A DNA stretch of 64,000 nucleotides from Patiria pectinifera (GCA_029964075.1 CM057135.1:11372863-11436862), one strand, 5' to 3'; shown: positions 1 through 11,103, counted from the first letter of the stretch. Translations and numbers: made by a program. The notes: a model not told the origin generated them from the letters alone.

Positions 1-1
1 A

Positions 2-1330
2 TTGCTGAAAAGTTTTCAGGCTTTGTCGGCTCAGTTGGCGGCGTTGGCGCCACAACCACTCCCAATTCCCCCTCAAGCTGAGGCCGAAGATCGGGAATTT
101 GACCGGGAATCAGGCGGCGCTATTTCTTTTTACCCGTCTGATTCATTGCAAGAGACGGACTCGGACGTCAACCGCGCTACGCGCAGAGACGCCAATATAC
201 CTTCACCTACTCATTCTACAGCTGTAGATACACACGAGGCAACACCTACGGGTAACCTCGAGTCCCGGCCGGTTCCATCTTCGATGGATCGGCCGTCCGA
301 CGTGGATTCTACCTGGAGTCATCCTTATGAGACTACCGATACAAGATTTCGTGAAGTGATGTGGGATATGGTTCGTATATTAAAGGTTCCCATTCCCGAA
401 CAGTCAGAATCTTAACAAGGTACACGGCCTAGTTTTAAGAAACGCACAGGTGTACCAGAGCGGGATTCCCCGAAGTCAACCTTTCCGGAATTCCCGGTGG
501 ACAGTGTTTTTTCTAACCGTCTTAAAGCAATAGCTGGTCAGAAAAAATGGCAACCCTTTGCCAAGGCAGCATGTCATCCCTTTCGGGTTCCAAAGCAAGA
601 TACCGATGAATTTTTAACAGTTCCGGTTATCCCAGACAATGCAAAGGACACGATGGCGGCAGATACAGGGAAACAATCACTTAAAGTTCCCTTTGCCGAT
701 CCTGTCCGGAATAAGCTTGAAGAGGCATTACATAAGGTTGATGCAGCATCCCGCATGGGTCTGCAAACGACTTTATTTATGCTTCTTTTGTCAGAATACT
801 TGGTTACTGCATGTGATTCCAGTTCCAGTGTTCTCCCACAATGGCTGTCAATGCCTTTCAATGTCTGGAGGATGGATTACGCATCATCCTAGACCAATTT
901 GCTCGGGTCTCTGTACTTGCCACGGTCTCCAGACTTTCCAATGTCCAATGTTTGCGGATCAGTTTCAGACGATGATGGAGGCCGAGGCCAAACGTCTAGA
1001 AGCAACAGACCGTATTAATTTACAGGCCCCACCGAAGAAGTCACAACCAACAGCTAAGGTCCCGACTACTTCGAATAGGTCCAAAGGGTTTAGAAAACAT
1101 TTGCCCTCCTTTTGGATACCCACGTCTACCCAATCAACCGCTGTGGCTCGATCAACACCAGCAGCAGCCGCAACAACATCGCAGACAACTTCAGGACGGA
1201 GTTTTGGCTTGCCAACCTCAAGAGGTTGTGGCACGCGGTTTCCCTCCCGCCAGAATTCTTCTCGAGCGGGTCGGGGATGGCGTCGGTGGCGCTGGTTCTC
1301 CACCCGTGGCCCCCCAGATTAGGCCCGTGG
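2..1330 (+). pseudogene. DIRS Gag-like region
   Basis: This region is read in pieces and contains a polar, proline- and aspartate-rich N-terminal part. A more conserved part around 497-892 contains the stretch KAIAGQKKWQPFAKAA and a helix-rich segment near LEEALHKVDAASRMGL. The region just upstream of a DIRS reverse transcriptase is where Gag is expected. I recognise it by position and general resemblance, not by a diagnostic motif. It is broken. Confidence 0.55.
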
Positions 1331-1339
1331 GGGGCCGCT

Positions 1340-3170
1340 TAAGGCAATTCGGGGAGACTTTGGCCCACTTTTGCACCGATGGGTGGGTGCTTCAGACAGT
1401 CACACAGGGGTACAGCCTCGAGTTTACGAGCACTCCTCCATCGGTAATGTTCTCACGTCCAACCCCTGTTCCATCAGACAGAGAACAGCGGAGGGCATTG
1501 GAGAAAGAAATAGAAACCCTGCTATCAAAGCAAGCAATTCAACCGGTACGAAGCCCAGTAGAAACATCAGGTTTCATGACAACATTCTTCCGTACACCCA
1601 AGAAGAAACAATGCGAGTGGCGTCCTATTCTTAAGCGGTTCCGAATGGAGACCCGAATTTAAGGTGTTGGGTCTTAAATTATCTCCCAACACCATCTTGG
1701 GCCGCATCAATAGATCTGCAGGATGCTTATCTTCACGTACCCATTTGCAAGGAACACAGAAAATACCTTCGTTTTCAATATAAAAATACAATTTTTGAGT
1801 TCCTCACTCTTCTGTTCGGTCTGTCAACATCACCAAGGGTCTTCACCAGAGTAACAAAGACCCTGGCGACAATACTTCGAAGAGCAAATATAATGATATT
1901 CCTCTACCTGGACGATTGGTTAATCGTAGGCAGGTCCAAAGAGGAAGTTCGACAGCCCTTAAAAGTAACCGTCGACTTGACGACAAGGTTAGGGTTTCTG
2001 ATAAACTTCGAAAAGTCTCATCTGGTCCCCACGCAGACACCGTCTTTTTTAGGGGCAGAAATCGACCTGGTAACAGAAATCGCTTACCCTTCGAGCGAAC
2101 GAGTACACAATGTCTAGGAGTGCGCCACACCTTTCCTGACGGCTCGATCAGCACCAGCGGTGGCCTGGCTACGACTGCTGGGCCTAATGGCCAGTCTGGT
2201 CGATCTAGTCCCATGGTGTCGCCTGAGGATGCGGCCAATTCAAATGCATCTTTTGGCTCATTTTCGACCAAGTCAACATCCTTTGTCAAGGAGCATACCA
2301 ATACTGAAGCCAATCATCCTCCACATTCATTGGTGGACAATTTGGAGCAACCTGAGTCAAGGTTTGCCTTTCCCTCCTCCACCACGGTGACTCTTACGAC
2401 AGATGCATCCAACATGGGATGGGGTGCGCATCTGCAGTCACAGCTAGTGTCAGCTAGTGTCTTTGGACGCCAGACGAACTGGTTTTCCACATCAATGTTC
2501 TGGAACTCCTGGTAGTTAGTTCGCAGAGCCTTATCTCAGCCCAGTCAAACAGAAGGTTGTAATGGTGCAATCCGACAACTCAACTGTAGTGGCCGACATA
2601 AATCGCCAAGGAGGAACACGTTCCCCCAGTTGTGCTTCCAAGCTTGGAAGCTACTCCTTTGGTGCATAGATCACAACGTAACTCTTGTGGCATGTCACAT
2701 ACCAGGCGAGTTGAGTTTGACTGCAGACGCGCTGTCCAGAGGAAACATCCTTCCAACAGAATGGCAACTACACCCAAAAGTTGTCCAAACACTGTTCAAT
2801 CGAATGAATCGTCCCAACATAGATCTATTCGCGTCACCAATGAACAACCAATTGCCGGTATACTGCACTCGAGTCGTGGATCCAAAAGCCTGGGCAGTCC
2901 ATGCCTTAACAATCGACTGGACAGGCATGTACGCATATGCATACCCACCGATCTCAATTCTCTCGAGGGTACTGCACAAGATACGGAAGGAACCCTGCAA
3001 GGTGATGCTCATAGCTCCATTTTGGCCTCGCCAAACCTGGTTCCAAACGATGATCAGGTTGCTGGTTCATCAGCCCATCATCCTCCCGCAGATACCAGAT
3101 ATACTGAAACAGCCCCGGCCCAAGTTGAACCGCCTGGATCCGGAGTCACTACGCCTGACTTGTTGGCTAT
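1340..3170 (+). pseudogene. DIRS reverse transcriptase and RNase H
   Basis: The catalytic RT motif FLYLDDWLIVG lies near 1893-1930 and is the YLDDW form typical of DIRS and related elements. The end of RNase H is visible near 2690-2745 as HIPGELSLTADALSRG. The following DLFASPMNNQLPVY segment and the APFWPRQTWFQTMIRLL segment are the conserved tail found after RNase H in DIRS polyproteins. Its product would copy the element RNA into DNA. The gene is broken. Confidence 0.8.
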
Positions 3171-3930
3171 TGTCCAGCATTCCATGCAAACAGCAGGTCT
3201 TTCTGAGGAAGCTGCCGCCTTGGCAGCCTGTGGCCGGAGATCGTCTACAAGGAAGACATATGATAGCCGACTCCGACATTTTTTTAAGAGGTGCGACGGG
3301 AGGGACGTGGATCCCGGGGTCTCTGCATCTGTAACCATGGTTGGGGACTTCCTCCTCCACCTGTTTAATACAGGGCTAACATTAGCCCCAACAAAAAATT
3401 ACAAGTCGGCCATTGCTGCAGTGCATCAAGGTTTTCAAGACGGCTCCCCTGTATCAAACAACCTGGCACTAGGTCAACTGCTCAAAGGCATGTTTACGAA
3501 GCGTCCTCCTCAACGTAAACTTATCCCAGCATGGGATTTAGGAGAGGTCCTACGTACTCTGGCAAACCCGCCCTATGAACCTCTTGCGACGGTACCCTTG
3601 TTGGATCTGTCAGTCATGGTAGCTTTCCTCCTCGCTTCTCTAAAATGGTACATAGCTCGCACAAAACCCATCCGCGGTGGGGAGTCTTAACTGTTCATAA
3701 CTTCAACTCCTCCCCACCGCCCAGCATCCCGTGACACAATTTCTCGAAGGATAGTTACAGCTATCCGATCCCAAATGCCAGACTGTCCTCTGAACGAATC
3801 CCGTCGGACGATTCATGCTCATGATACGAGGGCGGTCACAACATCATGGGCACTATTGCGGGGTGTTCCTGTGGAAGATATAATGCAGGCAGCATGCTGG
3901 AAAACAGCAACGACCTTTTCTTAATGTTAC
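2632..3930 (+). pseudogene. DIRS tyrosine recombinase
   Basis: This frame overlaps the end of the RT/RNase H frame, as is usual in DIRS elements. The N-terminal helical domain reads SSTRKTYDSRLRHFFKRC near 3240-3290, followed by TNYKSAI-like and GMFTKRPPQRKLIPAWDL segments. Near 3815-3910 the DNA encodes an IHAHDTRAVTTSWALLRGV block, the H-x-x-R box of the catalytic core. The enzyme would insert a circular DNA copy without making a target duplication. It is broken. Confidence 0.75.
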
Positions 3931-4188
3931 CCGAGAGATGTCCTCTTAACAGAGGGGCGGACTGGGCGGGTGACGATGTCAGCCACCATGCCATCAGCTG
4001 CCCCGAGACAACCCTCCAAAGAGGTCTCAACCCAGGCTGTTGTACCGACAACTCAACAGTAAGGTGAGTAAGGCTCATGGTAGTTTGTAATGTGCCTTTG
4101 TGTAGTCCATGAGGGGATTCCTTGTTTGTGTGTCCTTCTTTGACTCATTTGCAGCCCACTCCCACCACCAATTTCGGTGCCAGTCTTA

Positions 4189-4266
4189 TGCATTTATAGG
4201 TCCAACAGGTAAGTAGGAAACGAAGTGGACAACCCCCAGACTATGGTGTTTGGTTGTCCACGAGGG
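4189..4266 (+). repeat. Left arm of a 78-bp inverted repeat (pairs with 4426-4503)
   Basis: This 78-bp segment is the reverse complement of 4426-4503 with about one mismatch by eye. Its inner part also contains a smaller foldback: GTCCAACAGGTAAGTAG near 4200-4216 is repeated inverted near 4268-4286. It lies just past the DIRS recombinase, where terminal or internal complementary repeats of this family belong. Confidence 0.9.
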
Positions 4267-4339
4267 GACTACTTACCTGTTGGACCGTCCCGCGCGCCTT
4301 TCCCCACAGTGGGCTCCTCCTTTGGTGTGATTCACTCGC

Positions 4340-4422
4340 GCTAAAAAAAAGAGGACGATAATGGCGGGGGCTCTGACTATTGTGGGCGCTGGCGCAGGAG
4401 GGCGCTGTTGCACGCTATAGCA
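4340..4422 (+). repeat. Left arm of a second inverted repeat (pairs with 4545-4635)
   Basis: The sequence from CGCTAAAAAAAAGAGGACG to CACGCTATAGCA is the imperfect reverse complement of 4545-4635. The arms differ in the lengths of an A run and a C run. The pair is interleaved with the 78-bp inverted repeat, giving the order A-B-A'-B'. Confidence 0.85.
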
Positions 4423-4425
4423 GTG

Positions 4426-4503
4426 CCCTCGTGGACAACCAAACACCATAGTTTGGGGGTTGTCCACTTCGTTTCCTACTTACCTGTTGGACCTATAAAT
4501 GCA
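4426..4503 (-). repeat. Right arm of the 78-bp inverted repeat
   Basis: Reverse complement of 4189-4266. It begins with CCCTCGTGGACAACCA and ends with CCTATAAATGCA. Confidence 0.9.
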
Positions 4504-5152
4504 CATTTCCTTAACTATGTAAATTAACCGCTAAAGTAAAGATTTGCTATAGCGTGCCACAGCGCCCTCCTGCGCCAGCGCCCACAATAGTCAGAGCCCC
4601 CCCCCCCCGCCATTATCGTCCTCTTTCTCTTTAGCGCTCGTGACAGTAGAACGTGTTTTTCAATGCTCGTAGCATGCACGTTTTTACTGGATTTAATTGC
4701 TATTTGTTATTGATTTTCTCAAGATTTGCAATACATTTGTTTCTCGGAAGCACTAGGTGTGTTTCTGGTTACATTTGTTTGTTTTTTAGACGAGTTTTAT
4801 AAACGTTTTTATTTTGTTTTATGACCTCGTGTTTTTGCGTATATACATTGTACATTAAAGGATACGTATGTGTTTGTATTGTTTTATCCTTACAGTTTGA
4901 AGAAAAACCTACAATAGTTCTGCCACTGTCCTGGGTTTTGGGCTCTTTGATAAAATGCCTCCCAAAAATTTCGTGACGTGATAAATGTCACAAGATTTTG
5001 CCGAATACCCTAGACGACTCCCAGGAATTATGTCCCAAGTGTAGGCCATGTTCTAGAGCTCTTAGGTGTTCCATTTGCGAGCCATGGGGCTCCGAAATGT
5101 AGACGAAGATTGACAACCAGCAACAGCCGCAACAACATCGCAGACAACTTCA
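4504..5152 (+). mobile_element. 5' fragment of a second DIRS copy, head-to-tail with the first
   Basis: After the inverted repeats comes an AT-rich leader. A Gag-like start at 4955 (MPPKNFVT) is followed by a cysteine-containing CPKCRPCSRALRCSICEPW stretch. Near 5117-5150 the DNA repeats part of the first copy's Gag region (compare 1154-1195: AGCCGCAACAACATCGCAGA). The fragment is incomplete and stops where Polinton sequence starts. Confidence 0.65.
4545..4635 (-). repeat. Right arm of the second inverted repeat; probable 5' terminal repeat of the second DIRS copy
   Basis: Reverse complement of 4340-4422 with a longer C run. Because it precedes the start of the second Gag reading frame, I infer that it is the 5' terminal repeat of the next DIRS copy and that its partner is the 3' terminal repeat of the first. 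Confidence 0.7.
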
Positions 5153-5156
5153 AGGT

Positions 5157-6095
5157 AAAGAAATCGTGAGTTATCGCCACGCTGACGTGTATCACAACTT
5201 TAAAGACATTTAGCTCAACAGCTCAACAACTCGAAACATGGCGCATTCTGGCATAGAAAAAGAAAACGTGTCTAAACTCAGAAGGGGGCTCAAGATGCTA
5301 ACGCGGGCACCAACAACGGTAAAGATAAAGCTATCACGGATGCATATGGTAATAGATATTGTATTTCCCTGGACATTGACATATTGACTCCGCATCACCC
5401 TTTTACCCCAGCGGTTTAAAACAACCTCTGACGTACGAGATAAAGTTTAACGATCACGAAAAAGTAGTCAACAGTTCACAAACGTCGGCGATGTATTCTA
5501 TCTCAGACTTGACTCTCGAAAACGAAGTGGTGACCAACAGAGACCTAGCTATCACCATCAGGAATAAACACCAGGGTTTAATGCAATACCTGTTTGATAA
5601 AATCCACTCGCTAGAAGTTAGATCCGTCAACAAATGGGACACGCTTTGGAACGTCAGCGTCAATCAACCCATCAGGAGTCTCAAGGGTATTTTGTTTTTG
5701 TTTAAAGATCTCACGGACAAAAATCCGCAGCGATTTTATTATCCAAAAATAACCACAGTCAAGGCATGTTCCAGTATCAACACTGGAACGAAACTATCAA
5801 GTTCTTTGGAGACAGTGATACTGAATGCGGGCGCGGAGTATCCAAAGACTTAAATTTGACGGGCTGTGACCTCGGAGACTACCTAAAAAACAAGTACGGT
5901 CTGTGGTGCGATTTTAGAAGTAACGACGACAATTCCGCTCACGGATCCGGTAGGAAACTTGGAGACGGAGGAGGCATCAACGTTCAATTTATCAGAGAAG
6001 CCGAAAGTCAAGGTGACCTCACGATGTACGTATTTTTGGTGATGGATGCTCAATTGAACTTGGAAGACGGGAATTTTAAATCTCTGTTCAGTTAA
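5157..6095 (+). pseudogene. Polinton major capsid protein, partial (copy 1)
   Basis: It matches the capsid gene at 32150-33418, starting within that gene's N-terminal third. The C-terminal jelly-roll signature MYVFLVMDAQLNLEDGNF is present, as is the GSGRKLGDGGGIN loop. The last base of the stop is followed after one base by the ATPase start, the same spacing as in A. It is broken. Confidence 0.85.
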
Positions 6096-6096
6096 T

Positions 6097-6680
6097 ATGA
6101 CACAGCCTCATTGCGCTTTAATCGTCGGCAAAACAAATTCGGGCAAAACCAAATGGATTTTGGATCTGTTAGAGTCAGACTATAAAAATACATTTGAAGT
6201 GATAGTTATCATTTGCCCTACCATATTTCAAAACAAAACGTACATCGAAAGAAAGTGGATTTAAGCAGATCCCCGAGGTATATCTCTGCGATCCGGAATT
6301 GTACAAGATGACGCTCAACGAAGCGATCGATTTTTACAGGAAATTATTCGAAGGTGCTGCTACGCTGCTTATCGTGGACGATTGCTCTTCGGATCAAGAG
6401 ATTAAATATCGTAAAAAGACGTGCGCGCTAAGCAAGATGGTCTTTAGCGGAAGACACGTAAATCACAGCTGTTGGTTATTGACTCAAAAGTACAATAGCG
6501 TTTTAAAAGATTATAGAGAAAATACGGCTTGGTTAGCGTTATTTTACTGCAAAGATAAAACATCTTTAGAGACAAGCGTTAGACGAAAATGACGTCGTAC
6601 CGATTGAAGAACGAGATTGTATAAAACGACGTTTGAGAGATGTGAAAAATAGTAAATTGGTCGTATACACCGAATATTAG
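6097..6680 (+). pseudogene. Polinton packaging ATPase (copy 1)
   Basis: The Walker A loop VGKTNSGKTKW lies near 6125-6160. The Walker B strand reads LLIVDDCSSDQE near 6367-6402. It belongs to the FtsK/HerA-type A32-like ATPases that drive DNA into capsids in Polintons and large DNA viruses. It is broken. Confidence 0.85.
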
Positions 6681-6689
6681 TTAGTTACG

Positions 6690-6850
6690 AGCTACTCAGG
6701 TGATTATAACGGGCTACTCAGGTGATTATAACTAGCTACTCAGGTGATTAAAACTAGCTACTCCAGGTGATTATAACTAGCTACTCCAGGTGTTTACAAC
6801 TAACTACTGAGTTGTTTACAACTAACTATTGAGGTGTTTACAACTACCTT
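6690..6850 (+). repeat. Tandem repeat of about 22-25 bp after the ATPase gene
   Basis: The unit GCTACTCAGGTGATTATAAC recurs about seven times with drift (ACTCCAGGTGTTTACAACTA in later units). A different tandem repeat occupies the same slot in Polinton A and a shorter degenerate one in B. Confidence 0.85.
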
Positions 6851-6870
6851 TTGAACTAACTTTATATTAA

Positions 6871-7020
6871 ATGATAGCAATGTTCGAGTACTTACAATTT
6901 CTGGCTATTATAATTATCTCTCTTAATCTATCGTTTTACACCTACGAGTATCTCCGCATCTGCAACGTTGTTGCTTCAGCGACATTAAAATTAAACTTTT
7001 TAATTAGATGGAGGACCTAA
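6871..7020 (+). CDS. Small membrane protein, 49 aa (copy 1)
   Basis: The frame MIAMFEYLQFLAIIIISLN onward gives a short protein with one hydrophobic segment at about residues 5-24 and a basic tail. The same small protein occurs at the same position in A (34217) and B (about 52133), which supports it as real. Its end overlaps the next start at 7008. Its role is unknown; a virion or host membrane protein is a guess. Confidence 0.6.
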   Translation: MIAMFEYLQFLAIIIISLNLSFYTYEYLRICNVVASATLKLNFLIRWRT

Positions 7021-7634
7021 AACTTGCATTAAGCACATCCAGCTCTACCGATCAAAACACAGAACATAAAGATCGTTTGTGCGGTGTCATAGCAGCCGGA
7101 AACTCTAAAAAGTACTCGGGGAAGGAATATCCCGTTAAACATATCGAAGCTCTTGACAGTAAAGAACTCGACAAATTATACCATCTGTACGAAACTAAAT
7201 ATGGAAATGAAATTATTCAAACAGTTGGTAAATATACTTTAAGTTTATTTTCGGGAGTGTTATCCGTGGTTACACCCGTACAAGTTTTAGGATATAGCGT
7301 AACTATAGATTCTGAAGAAGAAATCACCAACGACTTGAGTTCTGATCCTATTATAAGCGCGAGTATGGCTGGTATGTTGAGTGACGTTTGTTACCATTAC
7401 GGAACTTTTATATCACCCGTAGTAGCTACGATAATCACAACGAAACATTTGAAATTTAACAAACCTAATATAATAAATGGAAGATCAGAAATACAGCAGG
7501 GTAAAGCTTTAGCCGAGCACAATAGACAGATGAAATTAAAATTAGCAAAAATGGATGTAACATCGGACGACGCTACGAGCTCGTCGGACTACAGCTCCTG
7601 GGTGATGTGGAGGTCTGTAGCGTCGATAATATGA
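7008..7634 (+). pseudogene. Conserved Polinton protein of unknown function, plus the overlapping downstream gene (copy 1)
   Basis: It starts MEDLKLALS and contains KLYHLYETKYGNEIIQTVG and LSSDPIISASMAGMLSDVC, which I recognise from many Polintons as an unnamed conserved family. The last third corresponds to the separate small TM protein seen at 34687-35070 (QQGKALAEHNRQMKLKLAKM and a hydrophobic segment). I assign no function. It is broken. Confidence 0.6.
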
Positions 7635-7712
7635 GTGGGGTTGCTGATATTAAAAAGGCAACTGCGCCGGTAGTACAGCCAGTGCCGGTAGTAACGCAAC
7701 CCACTACACCCA

Positions 7713-7842
7713 CACTGCAAAAACTGTAGTGTTAATTTAACACCATTCGGTATCTATATAGGACAACACCAGTTACATTTAACACCAGATGGTCCTATAT
7801 AGATACCAACAGTGTAGATTTAACACTGCAGTTTTTGCAGTG
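7713..7842 (+). mobile_element. 130-bp palindromic MITE with 2-bp target duplication (CA)
   Basis: The ends CACTGCAAAAACTG and CAGTTTTTGCAGTG are inverted repeats of about 31 bp. Inside lies a second inverted pair, GGTATCTATATAGGAC and GTCCTATATAGATACC. The CA at 7711-7712 is repeated at 7843-7844. The empty site is visible in Polinton B (reverse strand near 51170-51185) as CACTACACCCAGCGCCCCC. The CACTG end and 2-bp duplication suggest a non-autonomous CACTA-like element, but that assignment is an inference. It carries no coding capacity. Confidence 0.85.
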
Positions 7843-7906
7843 CAGCGCCCCCAAAACGCTAGACATGGAATAAACAGCAATTAAAAAAATTGTTATATTA
7901 AAAACG

Positions 7907-8148
7907 ATGAGTAACTTTGACACCAGCGGAATAGCTAATACGATTTATCACGGAGGCATGATATCGGGTCTTTCGATGGGATAGGCCATGATAGGAAATA
8001 AACTCTCGAAATGAAAGCGCCGGATTTAAATAAACTAAGCGTAGAAGATGCGGGTAAATTGACAGGTATTATAAGTGGAGCTCTGGCCACGAAAAATTGG
8101 TTGGTGAACCAGGGTATACTACCGAGCAGTATATTAAAAACGGCATAA
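7907..8148 (+). pseudogene. Small membrane protein, about 80 aa (copy 1)
   Basis: It starts MSNFDTSGIANTIYHG just after a TATATTAAAA motif and ends in a PSSILKTA-like tail. Two hydrophobic stretches are expected from the homologue at 35104. The function is unknown and the copy is broken. Confidence 0.65.
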
Positions 8149-8170
8149 TTTAAATAGGTTTATTAAATAA

Positions 8171-9343
8171 ATGGACGAGGGAGGATTTTAGATAGATCCC
8201 TTTGACTATAACGAAGACGATGATGATGTAGAAGAGACCAATCTAGATGACATTTTTGATACTCCTGATACGCCCATCCGACCTAACGACATAGATGAGG
8301 TTTTATATCGAGGAAGAAGCATGGTCACAAGTGATCGCGTCGATGATTTTTACAAGAATTTTAACAGAGGTGACAACCGTTAGCTCCGCAATACGAAAAC
8401 TTTGTCAGCAATAAAGACGGGTTATTTTTCCAAGCAACTGATAAAGCCTTAGTAAGATTAACGGATAGAAGAAACCCCCAAAAATGCTTGAGTCTACCGA
8501 GTATAGAGTGTAATGCAAAAACGTTAGATCTTCCAGGTAGAGATTTCATTAGAAACGGATTGGGTTTTAAAGATTATAAACGTAACCCGCACCGATGAGG
8601 TAACCGAGATTATAGGCGATTTTATAGACTCCGGCGCTCAAACGGAAGGATTAAATTACAGGGAACGCCAGGGTTAAGACAAAAGTCTTCAGACGTAGAG
8701 AGGTAACCTAGAACTTAATTTAGCGCGTCTCACAGAACTCGACTGAGAGATAGCAGCCACGAGACAAGAACTCGACAAATCTCACAGCGAAGAGGGTCGA
8801 CGAGAGTTAAACAATAAATTGAGCGACTTGAACGTTGAAATATCCGCCAGATTAGAAGCCGCAAAAGCCAACGAACGAGGGCTCAAAAGTCATATCGCTA
8901 GAATCAAAGAAATGATTAATAAAATATTAGGCGACGACACAACTCTGGCGGAATAGATTAAAAATCTGTTTAGAGAACAAGGTGTGACCGTAGTGAGTAT
9001 TTTAGCCGCTTTGAGTTTAGCCATCAGCATGATAGTGAGTAGTATCGTCGCTAGCGTGAGAGGTGCTGGTGCCCCAACCGCACAATCGCCAACACCTCCA
9101 AAACCGACTCCACCAAAAGGCGGTATCAAAGAGTGGATTTCAAAACAACTCGCTCATTTTGCATCTGCTCTTAAAAAACTCGGAGTGAGCGCGTTGGGTG
9201 CTCTGCCGGGTATCATAGGCAGCGTATTAAGTTGGATATTGAACGCGCTGAGTAAGTCCGTATCGTGGTTGGCCGAACACGTGTGGGCTGTATTTTTGGG
9301 TGTGGAAGCCTTGGTGTTGGCGTACTTGCAAAAACGACGGTAG
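8171..9343 (+). pseudogene. Coiled-coil and membrane-tail protein (419-aa family), copy 1
   Basis: The start follows TTAAATAAATGG, as in A and B. The best-preserved part, 8984-9343, holds the hydrophobic segment VSILAALSLAISMIVSSIV, a threonine/proline linker and the amphipathic C-terminal tail ending in YLQKRR. It is broken in several places. Confidence 0.75.
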
Positions 9344-9370
9344 TAATAGTTGTAATTAAAGTTTAAACCA

Positions 9371-9410
9371 AAAAAAAGCCTTACCAGCACAAAGTTGGTA
9401 AGGCTTTTGT
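9371..9410. terminator. Hairpin between convergent genes (copy 1)
   Basis: AAGCCTTACCA and TGGTAAGGCTT form an 11-bp perfect stem with an 8-base loop. An A run precedes it and a T-rich run follows. It lies between two genes that point at each other and is conserved in all three Polinton copies, so a transcript-end or mRNA-end role in both directions is a reasonable inference. Confidence 0.6.
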
Positions 9411-9436
9411 GTGTGTGTGTGTGATTAGAGTGTGAC

Positions 9437-10655
9437 TTATTGCGTTACCTCGTAAGCCAAAATACCCATGCCAACGATAGCTAACGTTCCTACCGTCAAC
9501 GATAATTTTTCGTCTTGGTGAGTTTGTAGTTTCGTGGGCTCCTGGGTTAAACTGTAGGTGTAGGTGCTGGTGTTGGTGATACAATATCGTTTGTCATAGG
9601 CTCAGGGGGTGTTGGTTGCGCGACGTCATCGGCGTCATCAAAAGAGTCGTCCGGTTGAGGTTGCGAGTTTAAATCTAACACCAAACCAGTTTTCATACTC
9701 TGGGTAGCAACTTGAAGATTGTTATTATATCCATCGTGCGTTCCAACCCTCAAAGTTTATATCTGATGGAATTAAATACAAACCCGGTTTGATCGATACT
9801 CGTTTCCATGTTGTCTTCCGCGTTGATGATGTTTTCTACAATGACGTTAAATTGTCTCTGAGCATCTAATCCGGTGCCCGGTGATAATATGCTCGTTTTT
9901 GTTTGAGCCTGCGCACCTAGTAAAGCGTACACGTAAGATCTGATCGATTCATTTTGTTCGATGTAAATAACCGTCTAATGAACGTAACGGCTTCCACTCT
10001 TTTTAGGACTATCTAGACCGTGATAGCCGCCGTAAATAACGTTTGGGTTGTCGGGTAATGCTCTATCGCATTCACCAACCACCACAAACTTGCCCTTATT
10101 AAAGATGTATGAGGTACCTAAACCGTTAGAGTTTGTGTCTCTCGTCTGTTTAAAAGACTTGTTTTGATCTATGCCAGATAACAAACAGGTATTGGTAAAT
10201 GCTCTGTGATTATAACTGTTGTCTTGAGCGTTAAATGCGTCATCCCCCGGTAAAGGAGCGGCAAAGTCGTACAGGATCTTTCTGACCGTAAAATATAAAT
10301 GAAAGTTAAAGATGGCCCAAACGTAACGGTTGCTCGCGTTTAAAAGATCGAATCCAACACCTCAGCCCGTAGTAGCGCAGTAGATCGCAACATTTAACTG
10401 ATTTTGATAAAACGGCATGGGTTGTGATTTCCAACGATCTACATCCTCGTCCGTTGTGATGTGAGGCAATTTATAGTCCGAGGTTAAGTCGGGAAACAAG
10501 CTTAAAAACCCCTTGGTATTATTAACTATGACCTCGAGTTCACTGGGTTTAGTGCTGTATAAAAACTTTGACTGGGATACAACTTGATGCGTTAGCCCGG
10601 TTGCCTTGGCTACATTTTGATTTACTTGCTTTTTTAACGACTCAAAATCACTCAT
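9437..10655 (-). pseudogene. Conserved Polinton structural-type protein (about 450-aa family), copy 1
   Basis: Segments such as YALLGAQAQTKTS, SPGTGLDAQRQFNVIVE and RVGTHDGYNNNLQ match the better copy at 48088-49499. A proline/threonine-rich linker and a C-terminal hydrophobic segment end the protein. The family is common in Polintons, but I cannot name its function. It is broken. Confidence 0.65.
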
Positions 10656-10696
10656 TATTTTAGTTTCAGTTTTAATTTAAAAAGACTTTTAAATAA

Positions 10697-11093
10697 ATGC
10701 ATTCGTTTCACTTGTTCAAAATGAGCAGACGTTTAAATTAGAAGACGTCGTAGATCATTTAAACGGTCAAAAATCTGCACGCGTAAAAAGGGTGATGTTT
10801 AACCCTGAATATTTTAATAATCCCAGCGCCACGGAAATTGATTGGTATACGTATATAGACGGGAGACCAGCTAAAAAACGTGATGACTCTTTAAGACCCA
10901 GTGAACTCGACCCAGATGCGGTAATAACAACGGATAGAGATTTTATCGCGCGATTGGTACCCGAGTACCCCTACGACTTTTTAATTAACGACGAAAATGA
11001 TTTCAATAGAGTTATAAACGACCATATAGAAGCGTACGAAAAGATAGACTAGACTCTGCTTTAGAATCGATCCAAGAAAAACAAATCAAATAA
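10697..11093 (+). pseudogene. 136-aa Polinton protein (copy 1)
   Basis: The start MHSFHLF follows AAATAA. ATEIDWYTYIDGRPA and DRDFIARLVPEYPYDFL match the intact forms at 37880 and 48046. The function is unknown. It is broken. Confidence 0.6.
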
Positions 11094-11103
11094 GTGACGC
11101 ACA

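Larger units (their letters stand above)
1..4340 (+). mobile_element. DIRS-type tyrosine-recombinase retrotransposon, first copy (left part outside window)
   Basis: Three protein blocks follow one another in the order used by DIRS elements: a Gag-like region, a reverse transcriptase with RNase H, and an overlapping tyrosine recombinase in another frame. DIRS elements integrate with a tyrosine recombinase instead of a DDE integrase and have inverted terminal repeats rather than LTRs. The block of inverted repeats just downstream fits the 3' end of such an element. The copy is broken in several places and its true 5' end is not in the window. Confidence 0.8.

Noticed and set aside
9371-9410. 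Bacterial rho-independent terminator indicating bacterial DNA
   Set aside because: The hairpin resembles one, but everything around it is a Polinton, and the window has animal retroelements. A bacterial source is not supported.
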